Part shown: piece by piece, positions 33,239 to 44,059 of the stretch
How the letters are laid out: each line of letters begins with the position of its first letter
Position numbering within the stretch: position 1 is the first letter of the stretch
Assembly: GCA_013368315.1 (NCBI GenBank)
Contig: JAACJM010000080.1
Span: forward strand, 282,634-346,633
DNA from: Tetrapyrgos nigripes
Lineage: Eukaryota; Basidiomycota; Agaricomycetes; Agaricales; Campanellaceae
DNA: 64,000 bases
Reading direction: 5' to 3'
Notes under the pieces: model-generated
Databases searched by the model: none
Seen by the model: the letters and a program-made list of their open reading frames with translations, nothing else
What the model was told of the DNA's origin: nothing
Translations under genes and position numbers: made by a program

Positions 33239-34615
33239 ATGTCCTCCAACGTCCTGATGACTACTGTCCCTGTCTTCGCCGGTGTTGATTTCAACATCTG
33301 GGCTGACATCCTTCTATCCTGGTTGCAAGCTACTGGACTTAGTTCGGTCCTTAGCTCTGATCGCCCTAATGATGCCGAAGTGAGTACCGTCTCCCCTCTA
33401 ACTGAAGAAGACGCGGCAGCTCAAGCTGAGGCTATCACGGCGGCTCAAAAGAAACAGGCTGACTGGGATGAGAAAAATGACAAGGCCATTGGGTCTATCA
33501 GACTTCGTCTCTCTCAGGCTCTTCGTGAGAAGACATTTGGTATTACAAGTGCCAAGAAACTTTGGGCCACTCTCAAAGATACCTATGGGAAGCCTGGTGC
33601 TTCCGCTGTCTACACCAACTTTAAACGTGCCACCAACATCACCATTCCCAACGATGCTCATCCTGGTGCTGCAATCGAACTTATCCGCATGCATTTCGAT
33701 AGGGTTAGTACTGCCGGCATTCCTACCGATACTACCGACGATACTACTCCACCCGTTTCTATGACCAAAATCCCCAACTTCCTCATCGTTATGTTCATCA
33801 TTTCGAAACTCCCTTCCAGATATGACTATATCATCACCCAGAACACTCAACAGACCATCTCAACTCTTCATAAACAAGACCTCGATGAACTTCAGAGTGA
33901 GATTATCAATGTCTGGGAATCTCGCCAAGGAGTTTTGAAAGGAAAACCACATGCCAACCGTCTTTCAGCTGTCAAGCGAAAGGACGGTAACCCTAGTTTC
34001 CAACAGCAGCAGCAGCAGCGCCCTAGTGGCAGCAGCAGCGGCGCTAACGGAGCCAGCGGCTCTAATGGAAATAACAAGGGAAAGGGCAAGGGAAAGGGCA
34101 AAGGAAAAGCTCATTTCCGTCGAGGAGGTCGAGCTGGAAAGTCTGAACAGGCCAAGAGACAAGGCCAAGCACATCTCGCCCATGGTGATATGTCTCCCAT
34201 GATGCACACAGTCACCGTCGTCGACACGCCCGCTGCAGTTGATACCCGTAAGCCATTCTTCATGGAAACGGAAAAGCCTTTTGACGCCTTCTTCACAGGT
34301 ACCAAAAGAGCTATCAACCTTGCACGCGATATTGGCGCTAGACCATCTGGTGAGACTGTTGCTACTCTTGAAGATGTCGTCATGTCTCATCCCGATCTTT
34401 CCTCCTTCACTTCACTTACTCCTGCTCCTCGTCCCAAACGCACTCTCATGGAACGCATCTATTGGAACAACCTTCAATCATCTTCTGATGGTTGGGGTGA
34501 TGCTGGTAACTGGAATGGTTGGAATGGTGAATATCCCGGAACTCAGACCGGTTCAGATGCCGATATGGCATGCGTTCAGGAGAAGATGCCAATTCGAACG
34601 AGGACACCCTGGTGA
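33239..34615 (+). CDS. gag: Copia Gag
   Basis: 458-residue structural protein that would form the virus-like particle. It starts at the ATG in CAAAAATGTCC, 316 bp after the LTR. The N-terminal two thirds show the Copia gag fold signature (VPVFAGVDFNIWADILLSWL, ARLRLSQALRE-like GSIRLRLSQALRE, LWATLKDTYGKPGASAVY). Instead of a CCHC zinc knuckle it has a poly-Gln tract and a Gly/Lys run (KGKGKGKGKGKAHFRRGG) that may take over nucleic-acid binding. The stop lies 85 nt inside the open pol frame, which is in the -1 frame relative to gag. Confidence 0.9.
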   Translation: MSSNVLMTTVPVFAGVDFNIWADILLSWLQATGLSSVLSSDRPNDAEVSTVSPLTEEDAAAQAEAITAAQKKQADWDEKNDKAIGSIRLRLSQALREKTFGITSAKKLWATLKDTYGKPGASAVYTNFKRATNITIPNDAHPGAAIELIRMHFDRVSTAGIPTDTTDDTTPPVSMTKIPNFLIVMFIISKLPSRYDYIITQNTQQTISTLHKQDLDELQSEIINVWESRQGVLKGKPHANRLSAVKRKDGNPSFQQQQQQRPSGSSSGANGASGSNGNNKGKGKGKGKGKAHFRRGGRAGKSEQAKRQGQAHLAHGDMSPMMHTVTVVDTPAAVDTRKPFFMETEKPFDAFFTGTKRAINLARDIGARPSGETVATLEDVVMSHPDLSSFTSLTPAPRPKRTLMERIYWNNLQSSSDGWGDAGNWNGWNGEYPGTQTGSDADMACVQEKMPIRTRTPW

Positions 34616-37600
34616 ACACATCGGAACTCGGAAGTGTGTTTGGCTCCACAATGACGGAGTCAGGTGCAAGGGAGCCTCAGGACACCAAGACCCCTGTTCC
34701 ACTTATCGACCGTCTTGTCCAGGATCCTGCTGCCGATATACTCCAGTGCGCAATGCACCTTGGGGAGAGGTTCCAGAATCCCGAGGATTCCCTACACATC
34801 TATGGGGAACCACTCAGAGCAGCACTGAATACCGTTGCCCCAACGGGCACTCTTTCTCTGGTCCAACGCATTGCTGCAGTCCGCAGCGAGATGCAAAGTG
34901 GCTCACAGCTTGCCCATCCCAATGGCATGACCACTCAGTCCTTACCGTCCAGCTGTGTTGCAAGCCCAACACCTGGAACGACTTCGACGGGATGGGTATG
35001 GCTGACTCCTCATCTCCAAAACGAGGATGGAAGGTACGACGAGCTGATCGACTGGCAGCGAGACGCAACAATCGGACTAGGAGGGATGGAATTACCCTCC
35101 AGGGCTCCAACTCCGAGTTCAATGCCAGAACTCCGGAGCATGTCTCCAAGCCTATCCGAAACCAGCGACCTCAAGTACATGTCGACTCCGCCATCCCTCG
35201 GAAGGATGAGTCTTCCTACGTCACCCGTAGAGGACACCTCATCGTACGGAATTCCAAGTCCACAATCTTCTACCCCTGCCATGGTTACCGTCAATGCCGC
35301 AAATAATTATGGCTGGTCCCTAGACTCTGAAGTCTCCGGCATGGACAATGGTTATCTCAGGTCAGATCTCAATTCAGATCTTATGAATAAAAGTACTGAT
35401 GCGCTTTTTCCAGCAGCTCGTAATTTGGAAGCAGGTTCTTCATGTATATATTTATTACATACCGCTCCTCTGGGTTTAACAACCCCTTTTATTTATAATG
35501 ATCTGTACACTAGCCCTGGCGGCAACAATAAATATTTATGTGCCTGTGGCACTCTGTTCTCACTATGCCAGAAGTGTAAGAAAAAGAGATCTGATACTGT
35601 CAAAATCCACTTCAGTGATGGATGGTTACTTGATTCTGGAGCATCAGCGCATTTTACGTTCGACATCAATGACTTTGTTGAATTGAATTACATAAAACCA
35701 ATTCCAGTAAAAACTGCCAATGGATTCACGAAGATTCGTGCATCTGGAACAGTCCTGATCTCTCAACGTAAAAGAGTTATGAAATTATATCCAGTCTATT
35801 ACATTCCCGATCTAAATCAACGACTCTTATCTGTCGGTCAATTCTTAAATGACAACATGTTTATGCGCGGTAACTCCGATCATATCACCATTTCGAGAAA
35901 TACAACATTCTTGACTTTCTCAAAGCGTATACCGGAAGAAACGCTATACTATCTTCCACACAAATCAAAAATTGTCGCTTCTAAAGCCAATCTTTTGATT
36001 TATCTTATCAACTACGAGATTTTACATCGTCGTATAGGGCATCCCTCTCGTGATGTTCTAAAACATGTCCGACAACACACCCTTGGCACTCCTGAATTTA
36101 TTATTCCTAAGGAACTTCCTTTGTGCAAAGGCTGTCTTGAAGGCAAAACTCCCAGACAGGCTTACCCTCCTAACGAACGACGTGCTACTCGTCCTTTCCA
36201 AATTATCCATACGGATTTACATGAATACCCCACGATATCCTACCACAAGTACAAGTATATAATCGTCTTCTTTGATGATTACACTTCAGATGCTTGGATA
36301 CGTTTTCTTAAAGACAAAAAACAACCACTAACTGCCACTCGCCAGTTCCTTGCGATGGTAGAAACTCAATATAAGACGAAAGTCGAACAGTGGATGTCTG
36401 ATATGGGTGGTGAATTCATCAAAGGCACTTACCGAGAAATGTTACTCGAAAAGGGTGTTAAAATCCTTAACAGTGCACCATACATTCATCAACAGAATGG
36501 TCGAGCGGAGCGCTTTATACGCACTCTAATGGATAAGGCACTAGCAATGATGAAGTTAGCATGTCTACCTGAATCTTGGTGGGAATATGCTGTCCGTCAT
36601 GGATTGTATGTCTATCGACGTACTCCCTTACGACGACACAAATGGATAACTCCATTTGAAATGCTTGAAAAGGAAAAACCGCGTATCGATCATCTGCGAG
36701 TTTTTGGCTGTGGAGCTTATGTCTTTAAACCCGAGGAAACTCGAAAGAACAAACTCGCTTCCAAGTCAGAACTCATGACGTATCTTGGTGTAGCACCAGG
36801 AGAACGTGGAAATCTTTTCATGCGTACAAACAATGCGGAATTTACATCTCCGCAAGCCGTGTTCGAGGAAGACTTCTTTCCTCGATGTAAAACTCAATCT
36901 CGTAATTCAAAACAACTTCCTATCGAGTCATCACAAAGCGATGACACTCCTCTACCACAAACAATCCCTGACGATGATGATGAAGATTTTAATCATCGTC
37001 CTCCTCGCATCCCTTCCACAAAGAGACCTGATCAGCCTCGTGACGACAAGCCTGAACAGGATCCACCGCCTTCGTCTCCGGATAGTGACTCTGAGCCTAG
37101 AAGAACGGTTACACCGCCGCCAGTGGAGACACCACCTCCTCAGGCACCTCGAAAGCCCAGAGCTCCTAGACAAAGACGGCCACCAACAGAACCAACGCGT
37201 CGAAGCGAGCGTACTGGTACTGTACCTAAACGATACGGGGATAAACACCCTGTAGAAGTTGAACGCGATCTTGAACCACAAATCGCAGCTGATAAAAGAG
37301 CGGAAGCAAAAGCTAAAGCAGAGAAAGACGCTCGGAGAGAAAACCGACGTCAACAAGCTGCAGAGCAACAGGTTCCCGGACCTAGTTCTGCATCCGGAAG
37401 CACACCCCAGGGGGAGCAGCAAGCCGAGAGTGATGACTCTGCACGCCCTGAATCAGAAGAAATGGCAGAACCATGCCGTGAAGGGGGAGTATCTATAAAT
37501 TTCTTGCTTATGCAGGCAATTGCTCCTGGAGAAATCGATTCCCACTTGCTTATTCAGAAAGTTACTTCGAAGAATGATGGGAATCAACCAAATGTTCGTA

Positions 37601-39168
37601 ATATTCGCGAATGGACATTCAAAGATATTGCTCGCTTACCTATAGCTGAGCAAGAGGAATGGAAAGTCGCTTGCCGCGAAGAACTAGAGGCTCTTCGCAA
37701 GCGCGACACCTATGAATTGGTCGAAAGACCTAAAGATAGGAAAGTTATCAAAAACAGATGGGTCTTCGACATCAAAACTGATGGTCGTAAAAAGGCAAGA
37801 CTCGTTGCAAAAGGTTTTTCACAGGTCGAAGGCATAGACTTTGATCAAATATATTCACCTGTTGTTCGATTCGAGACTGTGCGCTTAATCTTCGCTTTAG
37901 CTGCACTTAAGGGTTGGCACGTGTCCGGTGTCGATGTCCGATCAGCCTATTTATATGGCTTACTCGATGAAGAAATCTATATGGAACAACCGGAAGCCTT
38001 TAAAGTAAAAGGACAAGAGCATAAAGTCGTCCGGCTTCTTCGTGCTCTTTACAGACTCAAACAAGCAGGACTTGCGTGGTGGAAAAGTCTTGATAAGTCC
38101 ATGGCGGAACTTGGTTTTAAACGAATCATTTCTGACGCCGGAATCTTCATTCACAAACGCTATGATGCCAACAAAAATCTTATTGAAAATTCTATCGTCA
38201 TTGCCGTAGTTTATGTAGATGACACTCTATTCTGTGGAGCTAACAAAACCTTAGTCTTACGACTTAAAGGAGACTTTATGAAGAGATGGGAATGTAGGGA
38301 TCTAGGCGATGCCAAAGAATTCCTTAGGATGAGAATTACTAGGAAAGGCAGCAAGATCTCTTTAGACCAGTGCGCTTATCTGGATAAAATCCTAGAAACT
38401 TATGGAATGCAAAACGCGAAAGCTTCTGCTACCCCATTACCTGGCAATTATCACCCTCTTCCTCTTCCAGAAGACACTCCTGTCAATTACACTCTTCGTC
38501 AAAGTTATCAGGAGATAATCGGATCCTTACTTTATTTAATGTTAGGAACACGTCCTGACATTTCCTTTGCTGTCACAAAACTTGCGCAATTTGCTGCAAA
38601 CCCCTCACAAGAACACTACAATAGGGCGAAAGACATTTGCCGTTATCTCGTTGGCACTAGAAAATATGCTCTTGTGTACAACGGTCGAGGGGGAGAAGGC
38701 TTATCAGCCTATACAGACTCTGATTGGGGATCAGATCCTGGAACTCGCAAATCTCAAACTGGCTTCTTTCTACAATTAGCCCAAGCACCATTTAGCTGGA
38801 CGTCTAGACAACAAAAGACAGTTGCTCTATCTTCAACTGAAGCTGAATACATGGCACTTAGTGACTGCAGTCGACAAGTCTGCTGGTTCAAGACTCTTCT
38901 CAGTGAAATTGAATATCCTCTACACGCTATTCCAATTTACGGTGACAATCAAGGATCAATTTTTATTGCATCAAACCCTGTCACGGATAAGCGAACGAAA
39001 CACATTGATATTCGATATCATTTTGTTCGAGAAAAAATCATCGACGAGACAGTCAAGTTATTCTTCATTGAAGGAAGCAATAACCCTGCAGATCTACTCA
39101 CTAAAGCCTTAGATCGAGTAAAGTTTGAGAAGTTCAGGAAACAATTGGGACTTCAGTTTTATAATTAA
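34531..39168 (+). CDS. pol: Copia Pol (protease, integrase, reverse transcriptase, RNase H)
   Basis: The frame opens after a stop at 34528; the first ATG is 34570 (1532 residues), and translation probably continues from Gag by a -1 shift. About 330 residues of Ser/Pro-rich spacer come first, ending in a Cys cluster (CACGTLFSLCQKC). Then follow aspartic protease (WLLDSGASAHF), pre-integrase zinc module (H-x3-H..CKGC), integrase D,D,E (IIHTDLHEY, MSDMGGEF, QQNGRAERF), reverse transcriptase (KARLVAKGFSQ, VDVRSAYLYG, VYVDDTLF) and RNase H (YTDSDWGSD, STEAEYMAL, DNQGSI, ADLLTKAL). All catalytic residues I can place are present and no stop interrupts the 4.6 kb. Confidence 0.95.
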   Translation: MSRNSDRFRCRYGMRSGEDANSNEDTLVNTSELGSVFGSTMTESGAREPQDTKTPVPLIDRLVQDPAADILQCAMHLGERFQNPEDSLHIYGEPLRAALNTVAPTGTLSLVQRIAAVRSEMQSGSQLAHPNGMTTQSLPSSCVASPTPGTTSTGWVWLTPHLQNEDGRYDELIDWQRDATIGLGGMELPSRAPTPSSMPELRSMSPSLSETSDLKYMSTPPSLGRMSLPTSPVEDTSSYGIPSPQSSTPAMVTVNAANNYGWSLDSEVSGMDNGYLRSDLNSDLMNKSTDALFPAARNLEAGSSCIYLLHTAPLGLTTPFIYNDLYTSPGGNNKYLCACGTLFSLCQKCKKKRSDTVKIHFSDGWLLDSGASAHFTFDINDFVELNYIKPIPVKTANGFTKIRASGTVLISQRKRVMKLYPVYYIPDLNQRLLSVGQFLNDNMFMRGNSDHITISRNTTFLTFSKRIPEETLYYLPHKSKIVASKANLLIYLINYEILHRRIGHPSRDVLKHVRQHTLGTPEFIIPKELPLCKGCLEGKTPRQAYPPNERRATRPFQIIHTDLHEYPTISYHKYKYIIVFFDDYTSDAWIRFLKDKKQPLTATRQFLAMVETQYKTKVEQWMSDMGGEFIKGTYREMLLEKGVKILNSAPYIHQQNGRAERFIRTLMDKALAMMKLACLPESWWEYAVRHGLYVYRRTPLRRHKWITPFEMLEKEKPRIDHLRVFGCGAYVFKPEETRKNKLASKSELMTYLGVAPGERGNLFMRTNNAEFTSPQAVFEEDFFPRCKTQSRNSKQLPIESSQSDDTPLPQTIPDDDDEDFNHRPPRIPSTKRPDQPRDDKPEQDPPPSSPDSDSEPRRTVTPPPVETPPPQAPRKPRAPRQRRPPTEPTRRSERTGTVPKRYGDKHPVEVERDLEPQIAADKRAEAKAKAEKDARRENRRQQAAEQQVPGPSSASGSTPQGEQQAESDDSARPESEEMAEPCREGGVSINFLLMQAIAPGEIDSHLLIQKVTSKNDGNQPNVRNIREWTFKDIARLPIAEQEEWKVACREELEALRKRDTYELVERPKDRKVIKNRWVFDIKTDGRKKARLVAKGFSQVEGIDFDQIYSPVVRFETVRLIFALAALKGWHVSGVDVRSAYLYGLLDEEIYMEQPEAFKVKGQEHKVVRLLRALYRLKQAGLAWWKSLDKSMAELGFKRIISDAGIFIHKRYDANKNLIENSIVIAVVYVDDTLFCGANKTLVLRLKGDFMKRWECRDLGDAKEFLRMRITRKGSKISLDQCAYLDKILETYGMQNAKASATPLPGNYHPLPLPEDTPVNYTLRQSYQEIIGSLLYLMLGTRPDISFAVTKLAQFAANPSQEHYNRAKDICRYLVGTRKYALVYNGRGGEGLSAYTDSDWGSDPGTRKSQTGFFLQLAQAPFSWTSRQQKTVALSSTEAEYMALSDCSRQVCWFKTLLSEIEYPLHAIPIYGDNQGSIFIASNPVTDKRTKHIDIRYHFVREKIIDETVKLFFIEGSNNPADLLTKALDRVKFEKFRKQLGLQFYN

Positions 39169-39273
39169 AGAAAGTCCTATAAATTGCATCGAAAACGTCG
39201 AGGCACTGGATCCCTTCCTTCCATGGCTGCTTATAGCGCCTACCTATGCTTACGCGCACTACCGTGCTGCTTA

Positions 39274-39284
39274 GCAAGGGGGAG
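39274..39284 (+). other. Polypurine tract
   Basis: AGCAAGGGGGAG abuts the 3' LTR, the expected site for plus-strand priming. Confidence 0.8.
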
Positions 39285-39653
39285 TGTTGAATTGGCGCAT
39301 TCAGTTGCAGCCATCAACGTATTCTATATAGAACAATAGTAGTAGTTATATATAGAACAATAAGATTATATAGACAATAAAGTGTAGTACGACAATAGTG
39401 TACGAAATCAGCATTGTTCTATCCAGTACAATAGAATCTTATTATTACTCTAGTATTAGTTTACATGTATTTGTACCTCCTTAAAGGTATATAAGGACTA
39501 GTAGAAAGTCCTCCAAATAATAAGTTTCATACTTAACACACATCGCTCTAACAAGCCTCTAACTAGCCTTACAAGCTACTCTTTATCCACAGGTAAGTTG
39601 CGTAGTTGCCACTGCGTTTAGTAGTGTACAAGCCGTACCATGCCTGCTTAACA
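39285..39653 (+). repeat. 3' LTR of the Copia element
   Basis: 369 bp, matching the 5' LTR except T at 39488 against C at 32757. Confidence 0.95.
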
Positions 39654-39916
39654 GCTACGAGAATCTGAATTGTTTCTCCTCTATGTGATCATATTGCAAA
39701 AGTCGATATTTATGGGAAGATAGATAGGAAGATAGGCTTTCTAACTAGAAGATATTAGTCGCATAAATATGGACAGCTCTAGGTTCCAACCCCTCAATAT
39801 CTTTCCAGGAAGCACTAGACTGCTCAACCGGCCGTCTCCTCTACATCGTCTCTCTCATCACGCCATCCTCAGCTCTCAGATGGGGGCTTCTCTTCGGTAA
39901 TCTGCCACAGTTATGC

Positions 39917-41572
39917 CTCAGTGCACCCGCCAATACCATAAATGGAACCATTATTGTCCAAATGTTCGAGTGGACTTGGGACAGTATTGCTGCGGAATGC
40001 ACTGACTTCATTGGTCCAGCGGGATATGGATCTGTTCAAGGTGCATCTGTGTCCGAGTCTATCTAGTACCACTGCATCGGTACTTACAGACTATTTCCAT
40101 CTCCATCTCCATCTCTATGTACACCGCGCAGTTTCACCTGCTGGCGAACACGTCCAAGGAAGCCAATGGTAGACTGATTATCAACCTGTCTCGTATATCC
40201 TGACTTCGAAGGGAGGAAATCGACAACAATATGCTAAGTATGTCCTCGTCAACGCCTTTTACGTCCCACTTCCTGCTTTCTGACGACGTCTGCTCAAATA
40301 ACATAAAGCATGATTACAACTTGTCATAACGCAGGAGTGAAAGTTATAGCAGGTAAGTGACTAGTGCTATTCACTTCTTCGTATACATCTTCCTTTTACC
40401 AAATCGAGCATTCCTTTTTCAACTTCCTAGTCCTTATGTTCTGTGGCATCACTAACTCCATGATTTGATTCTGACCCCTGACCCCTCGCTCTCATGACAC
40501 AGATACACTCTTCAATCACATAGCTAAGTTGGACTCAGGTACAGGTGTTGCTAGTTCTAGCTTTACACAGTACAAATTCAATTATCCTGGGATTTACCAG
40601 AGCGAGGTGATTACACACGCACACTTCTGAAGTATTCATTGACTATCCATTGGGACAACCAAGTTATCTTCCCTTCAGTATCTTGTACAAATGCTTTGAT
40701 ATCTATCCATCTCTGTAGAATTTCCACCACTGCGGCCTCGAACCTGGCGATGACATTGTCAACTACGGTAACCGGGCTGAAGTGCAGACTTGTGAATTGG
40801 ATAGTTTGGCCGAGTAAGTTCTTCCAGTTCAAGTTTTTGCAAATCTGCTTTCATCTTCAACCAATGGCATCATCCAACACCATAGAGCTTGTGCTTGTGC
40901 TTGTGATGTAATACTTACTCTGCTTCTCAAGCTTAGCAACAGACACCGAATACGTCCGTGGGGGTCTTGCGCAGTATGCCAACGATCTGCTCACGTTGGG
41001 AGTCGATGGGCTTAGGCTGGATGCTTCTAAACGTGAGTTTTTCTTGCTCTTGCTATCGCAAATCTGGATTTATTTATTCGTTTTGGTCCTGCATATCATT
41101 CTAAACTCATTACTCATTATTCGCAATCGCAGATAGTATTCCAACAACCGACATCGCCAACATACTCTCCAGACTGACATCCAAGGGACATGCGAGAGTA
41201 AGCATTTTATTACATTCTATGACTATCATCACTCTCCCTCTAGGTTACAAATATAAGATCATATACTGATCTTCCTCGTACAGTCTTTAGATTTCGATAC
41301 ACCACCGCTCTCAAGAACGCATTCTTAGGAGGTGGCATATCGAGCCTACAGAATCTGGACAATCAAAGATGGATATCTGGCTCTCAAGCCAACGTCTTCG
41401 TGACGAATCACCATACCGAACGTGTACGTTCGTTCCGTCTCTCCACGATCCTCCTTCGTTAAAACGCCACTTTTAATTCGAATTTTCTATTCATTTCAGA
41501 ACGGCGGCTCTCTCAGCCAATTCTCCCCCTCCAACACCTAGGTCACCGGCACCATCTTTTCCCTCGCCCATC
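39917..41572 (+). pseudogene. GH13 alpha-amylase, degenerate
   Basis: Secreted starch-degrading enzyme family; signal peptide not recovered. Successive exon pieces read TIIVQMFEWTWDSIAAECT (39940), GEHVQGSQW then a stop then TDYQPVSYILTSKGGN (40145-40215), NAGVKVIADTLFNH (40330-40520), DFHHCGLEPGDDIVNYGNR (40725), ATDTEYVRGGLAQYANDLL and GVDGLRLDASK (41000-41030), TTDIANILSRLTSKG (41145), FRYTTALKNAFLGGG (41290), and SGSQANVFVTNHHTERNG (41375-41505). The nucleophile Asp (LRLDA) survives. The Asp of the NHD motif is His, and the segment with the acid/base Glu is absent. In-frame stops at about 40170 (W-TAG) and 41540 (NT-TAG) confirm loss of function. Confidence 0.85.
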
Positions 41573-44059
41573 CCGTAAGCATAGTTATAAGTATACAATG
41601 GTACATCGGAGTACATACTCTAGGTCAGTAGAAATTCTAGTACATGCATGCCTAACCTGATACTTACTCTATGATACACTGTAGCAGAAAAAGGCCGCGT
41701 AATAGGAATCATTCAGTCGGGTGGAATTGAGATGGTCTATGTACGAGCGAGTGGGTGAGTATATGCCCCAAAAAAGTAGTAAAAAAAGAGTAGCAAGTGA
41801 AATGCAACTACGAAACAACGAAAGATCCAACCCCAAAGCCAGATCACCGAAGAATGAGAACGAGAGATGCAGCAAATAGAAAATGTACGAAGCAAAAATG
41901 ATATAGGGTTGGAGAAGGAAGAACCCAGAAGGGAAAACGAAGAAAAAAAAAACAAAATACTTCATGTCGCTCATACTAACCATATTATCCACTCGCCATC
42001 TCTCCTTTCCGTCTGCACCTACAGACCCCGCGACCGTTGACGCCAATACCGAGCCAATGTAAGACATTTGGAATGAGAGCTTGGAATCTAGATAGTAGAG
42101 AGAGATTGACGGACGGGGAAATGGAAGAGTGTGAATATCATCCGGTGGTAAAAGGAGAGGAAAGAAACGATGTATGGGAAACCTACCTCGTGTCCTTAAC
42201 ACCTGCAATAATCTCTGTACTCGCAAAATACCGGATCACCTCTCTTCCTCTAATTATACACCAAATACTCCGTCACCTCCCCCAACACCCTGCCTTCTTT
42301 TCGGAAGTATACAACACACCCTTCTTCTTCCTATCCTTAACCATATCCGCCCAAACACCCTGCGCTGTCCGAATAGACTCTTCAATCGCATAGACCAAGT
42401 ACGGTTCACATGTACAGATATCATTCTCAAAGATATCGCTTTCATTGGATTCGTCGTGGACTCGGAGAGTAACGTGTACGTTGGGTGAAGAGGGGAAGAG
42501 AAGGGCGGGGCCACCGAAGACAGTAGAGTTACTAATTGGGGGAAGGTTTTGATGTCAGGTCGAGTGATAAGTTCGGGGTACATTCCACTGGTTTCTTCGA
42601 AGAGAGAATGACGGAGGAGGGTTTCGGAACTGTAGAAGAGAGATTTGACATGCGATAGAGGGAACGAGACAAGAACGAGTGAAAGGTAATGGAGTGATAA
42701 GTCAGCAAACGACGACGAAGAGGAAAGTGTACCACTCACATCCCAAACCCCCCAGCTACAACAGGCAGATGCCAACTGGGCTCTACTAACGCCTTACTTC
42801 AATACTCTCATTCGCACTCCCATGCTCCCTCTTCACCGGGCGACTCTCTATCACAATCTTCCCATCCGCCTGAGTCTTCCCTCTCGTAGTCTCGTCCAAC
42901 TCGCTCAGCTTGAGATGTCGTGGCAATGGAAGACCGGATATCCAAGCTTTCGCCGCCTTCTCCCTTGTTACGAAGCGAAGATCTGAGGAATGAGGTGGCG
43001 CCATGGGTCGAAGAAGATTTGCCCGAGTGTCCACCATGATTAGTTAGGTGGGATGTCAATGGTAGGGCTATCATTGACTAGTCGGGACGATGGGAAGGAC
43101 AGAGGGTACCCATGCCTATAGCGAGGGAGCGGTAGATAAAATAGGAACCGGATCTGCGAAGGGAGATGACTGGACCATGGAAGAGAGGATCTTTGGCGAA
43201 AGAGTATAGAGCGTAGAGTTGGATACCATGTTGGTCAGGGTAGGCTGCGGTACACGTGTTATGGCGTTGAAAACGAGAAAAATTGGGGCCACGTACTGGT
43301 CAAACCCACGAATGAGACTTTAGAATTGCGAAAGGGAGAGAATTGTTGTGAGGTGAGAATGGTGAAGAGTGCGTAGAGGGCATTCGTTGAGGCCATGAGC
43401 ACAGATTTGTAGTCGTTTGGGGCAAGTTTGGGGAGGAGCACCGAGAGAGGATGCGAAGTGAAGAAACAGTCGGACAGTCGTATCCCCAGCTTGCTCATCG
43501 CCTCCCGTCGCCTCCCGTCCAACATCGACATTCCGAGGCAGTACTCTAGAGGGAGTGGAGAGGACCAATGGTGGTGGTTGAAGCGAAAGGGCTGACCGGG
43601 TTTGGGTTCAGACCTAGGGTTAGGGTTCCAACGCAGACACTCGGTTTCCTCATGTCGTAGCTACTCAGATCTACGTACGCCACCATGTTTCTGTATGCAT
43701 CCCCCAGGCCACTACATCTTGCTTGCGCGTGATTCGATGAAATGCAAGCTAGTGCGCATGCAGGACTGACCATTGTTGAAATTGAAGTTGTGCGTAATGC
43801 AATATGCCTATTTCAAGCCATGGTGAAAGCATCAGAATACTTCAAGTGGCGGTGGAACTGATGCTGTATCGGGTGGTTCGGTCGTCCGGGGGTTCTTGAA
43901 CCATAGACTAAACATAGCTGGGCGTCCTTTATGATCATGAGAGCCGACATCAACGCAACGATCACCGGAATCTCAGTATCGGATGTACCTGACCAATAGA
44001 CACTCTGCTGAACAGGAGGGACTCCAGCGAAGAGGAGAGAAACCCTTGCACAACCCAAG
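41573..44059. other. Interval with gene remnants that I cannot identify
   Basis: Downstream of the amylase, a plus-strand exon-like piece (KGRVIGIIQSGGIEMVYVRA, 41692-41755) ends at a GTGAGT donor. Near 42330-42530 the plus strand encodes, in one open frame, DESNESDIFENDICTCEPYL and AIEESIRTAQGVWADMVKDR, which looks protein-like and could be a small lost exon. 42800-43780 has several overlapping frames on the minus strand without domain signal. I cannot assemble a gene. Confidence 0.3.

Larger units (their letters stand above)
32554..39653 (+). mobile_element. Intact Ty1/Copia LTR retrotransposon, 7.1 kb
   Basis: Two 369-bp LTRs (TGTTGAATTGGC..CTGCTTAACA) enclose gag and pol. The element is flanked by GCTAC at 32549-32553 and 39654-39658. 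The LTRs differ by a single base as far as I can see, so insertion is recent. All enzyme motifs are in place, in the order protease, integrase, reverse transcriptase, RNase H that defines Copia. It is probably autonomous or was until very recently. Confidence 0.97.

Noticed and set aside
34239..35306. 355-codon open frame across the gag-pol border as a separate gene
   Set aside because: It overlaps the real gag and pol frames, lacks any conserved domain over its length and ends inside pol. Kept only as an oddity in a finding.
42254..42775. 173-codon minus-strand frame
   Set aside because: The opposite strand of the same DNA gives a more protein-like frame near 42330-42530, and neither could be joined into a gene.
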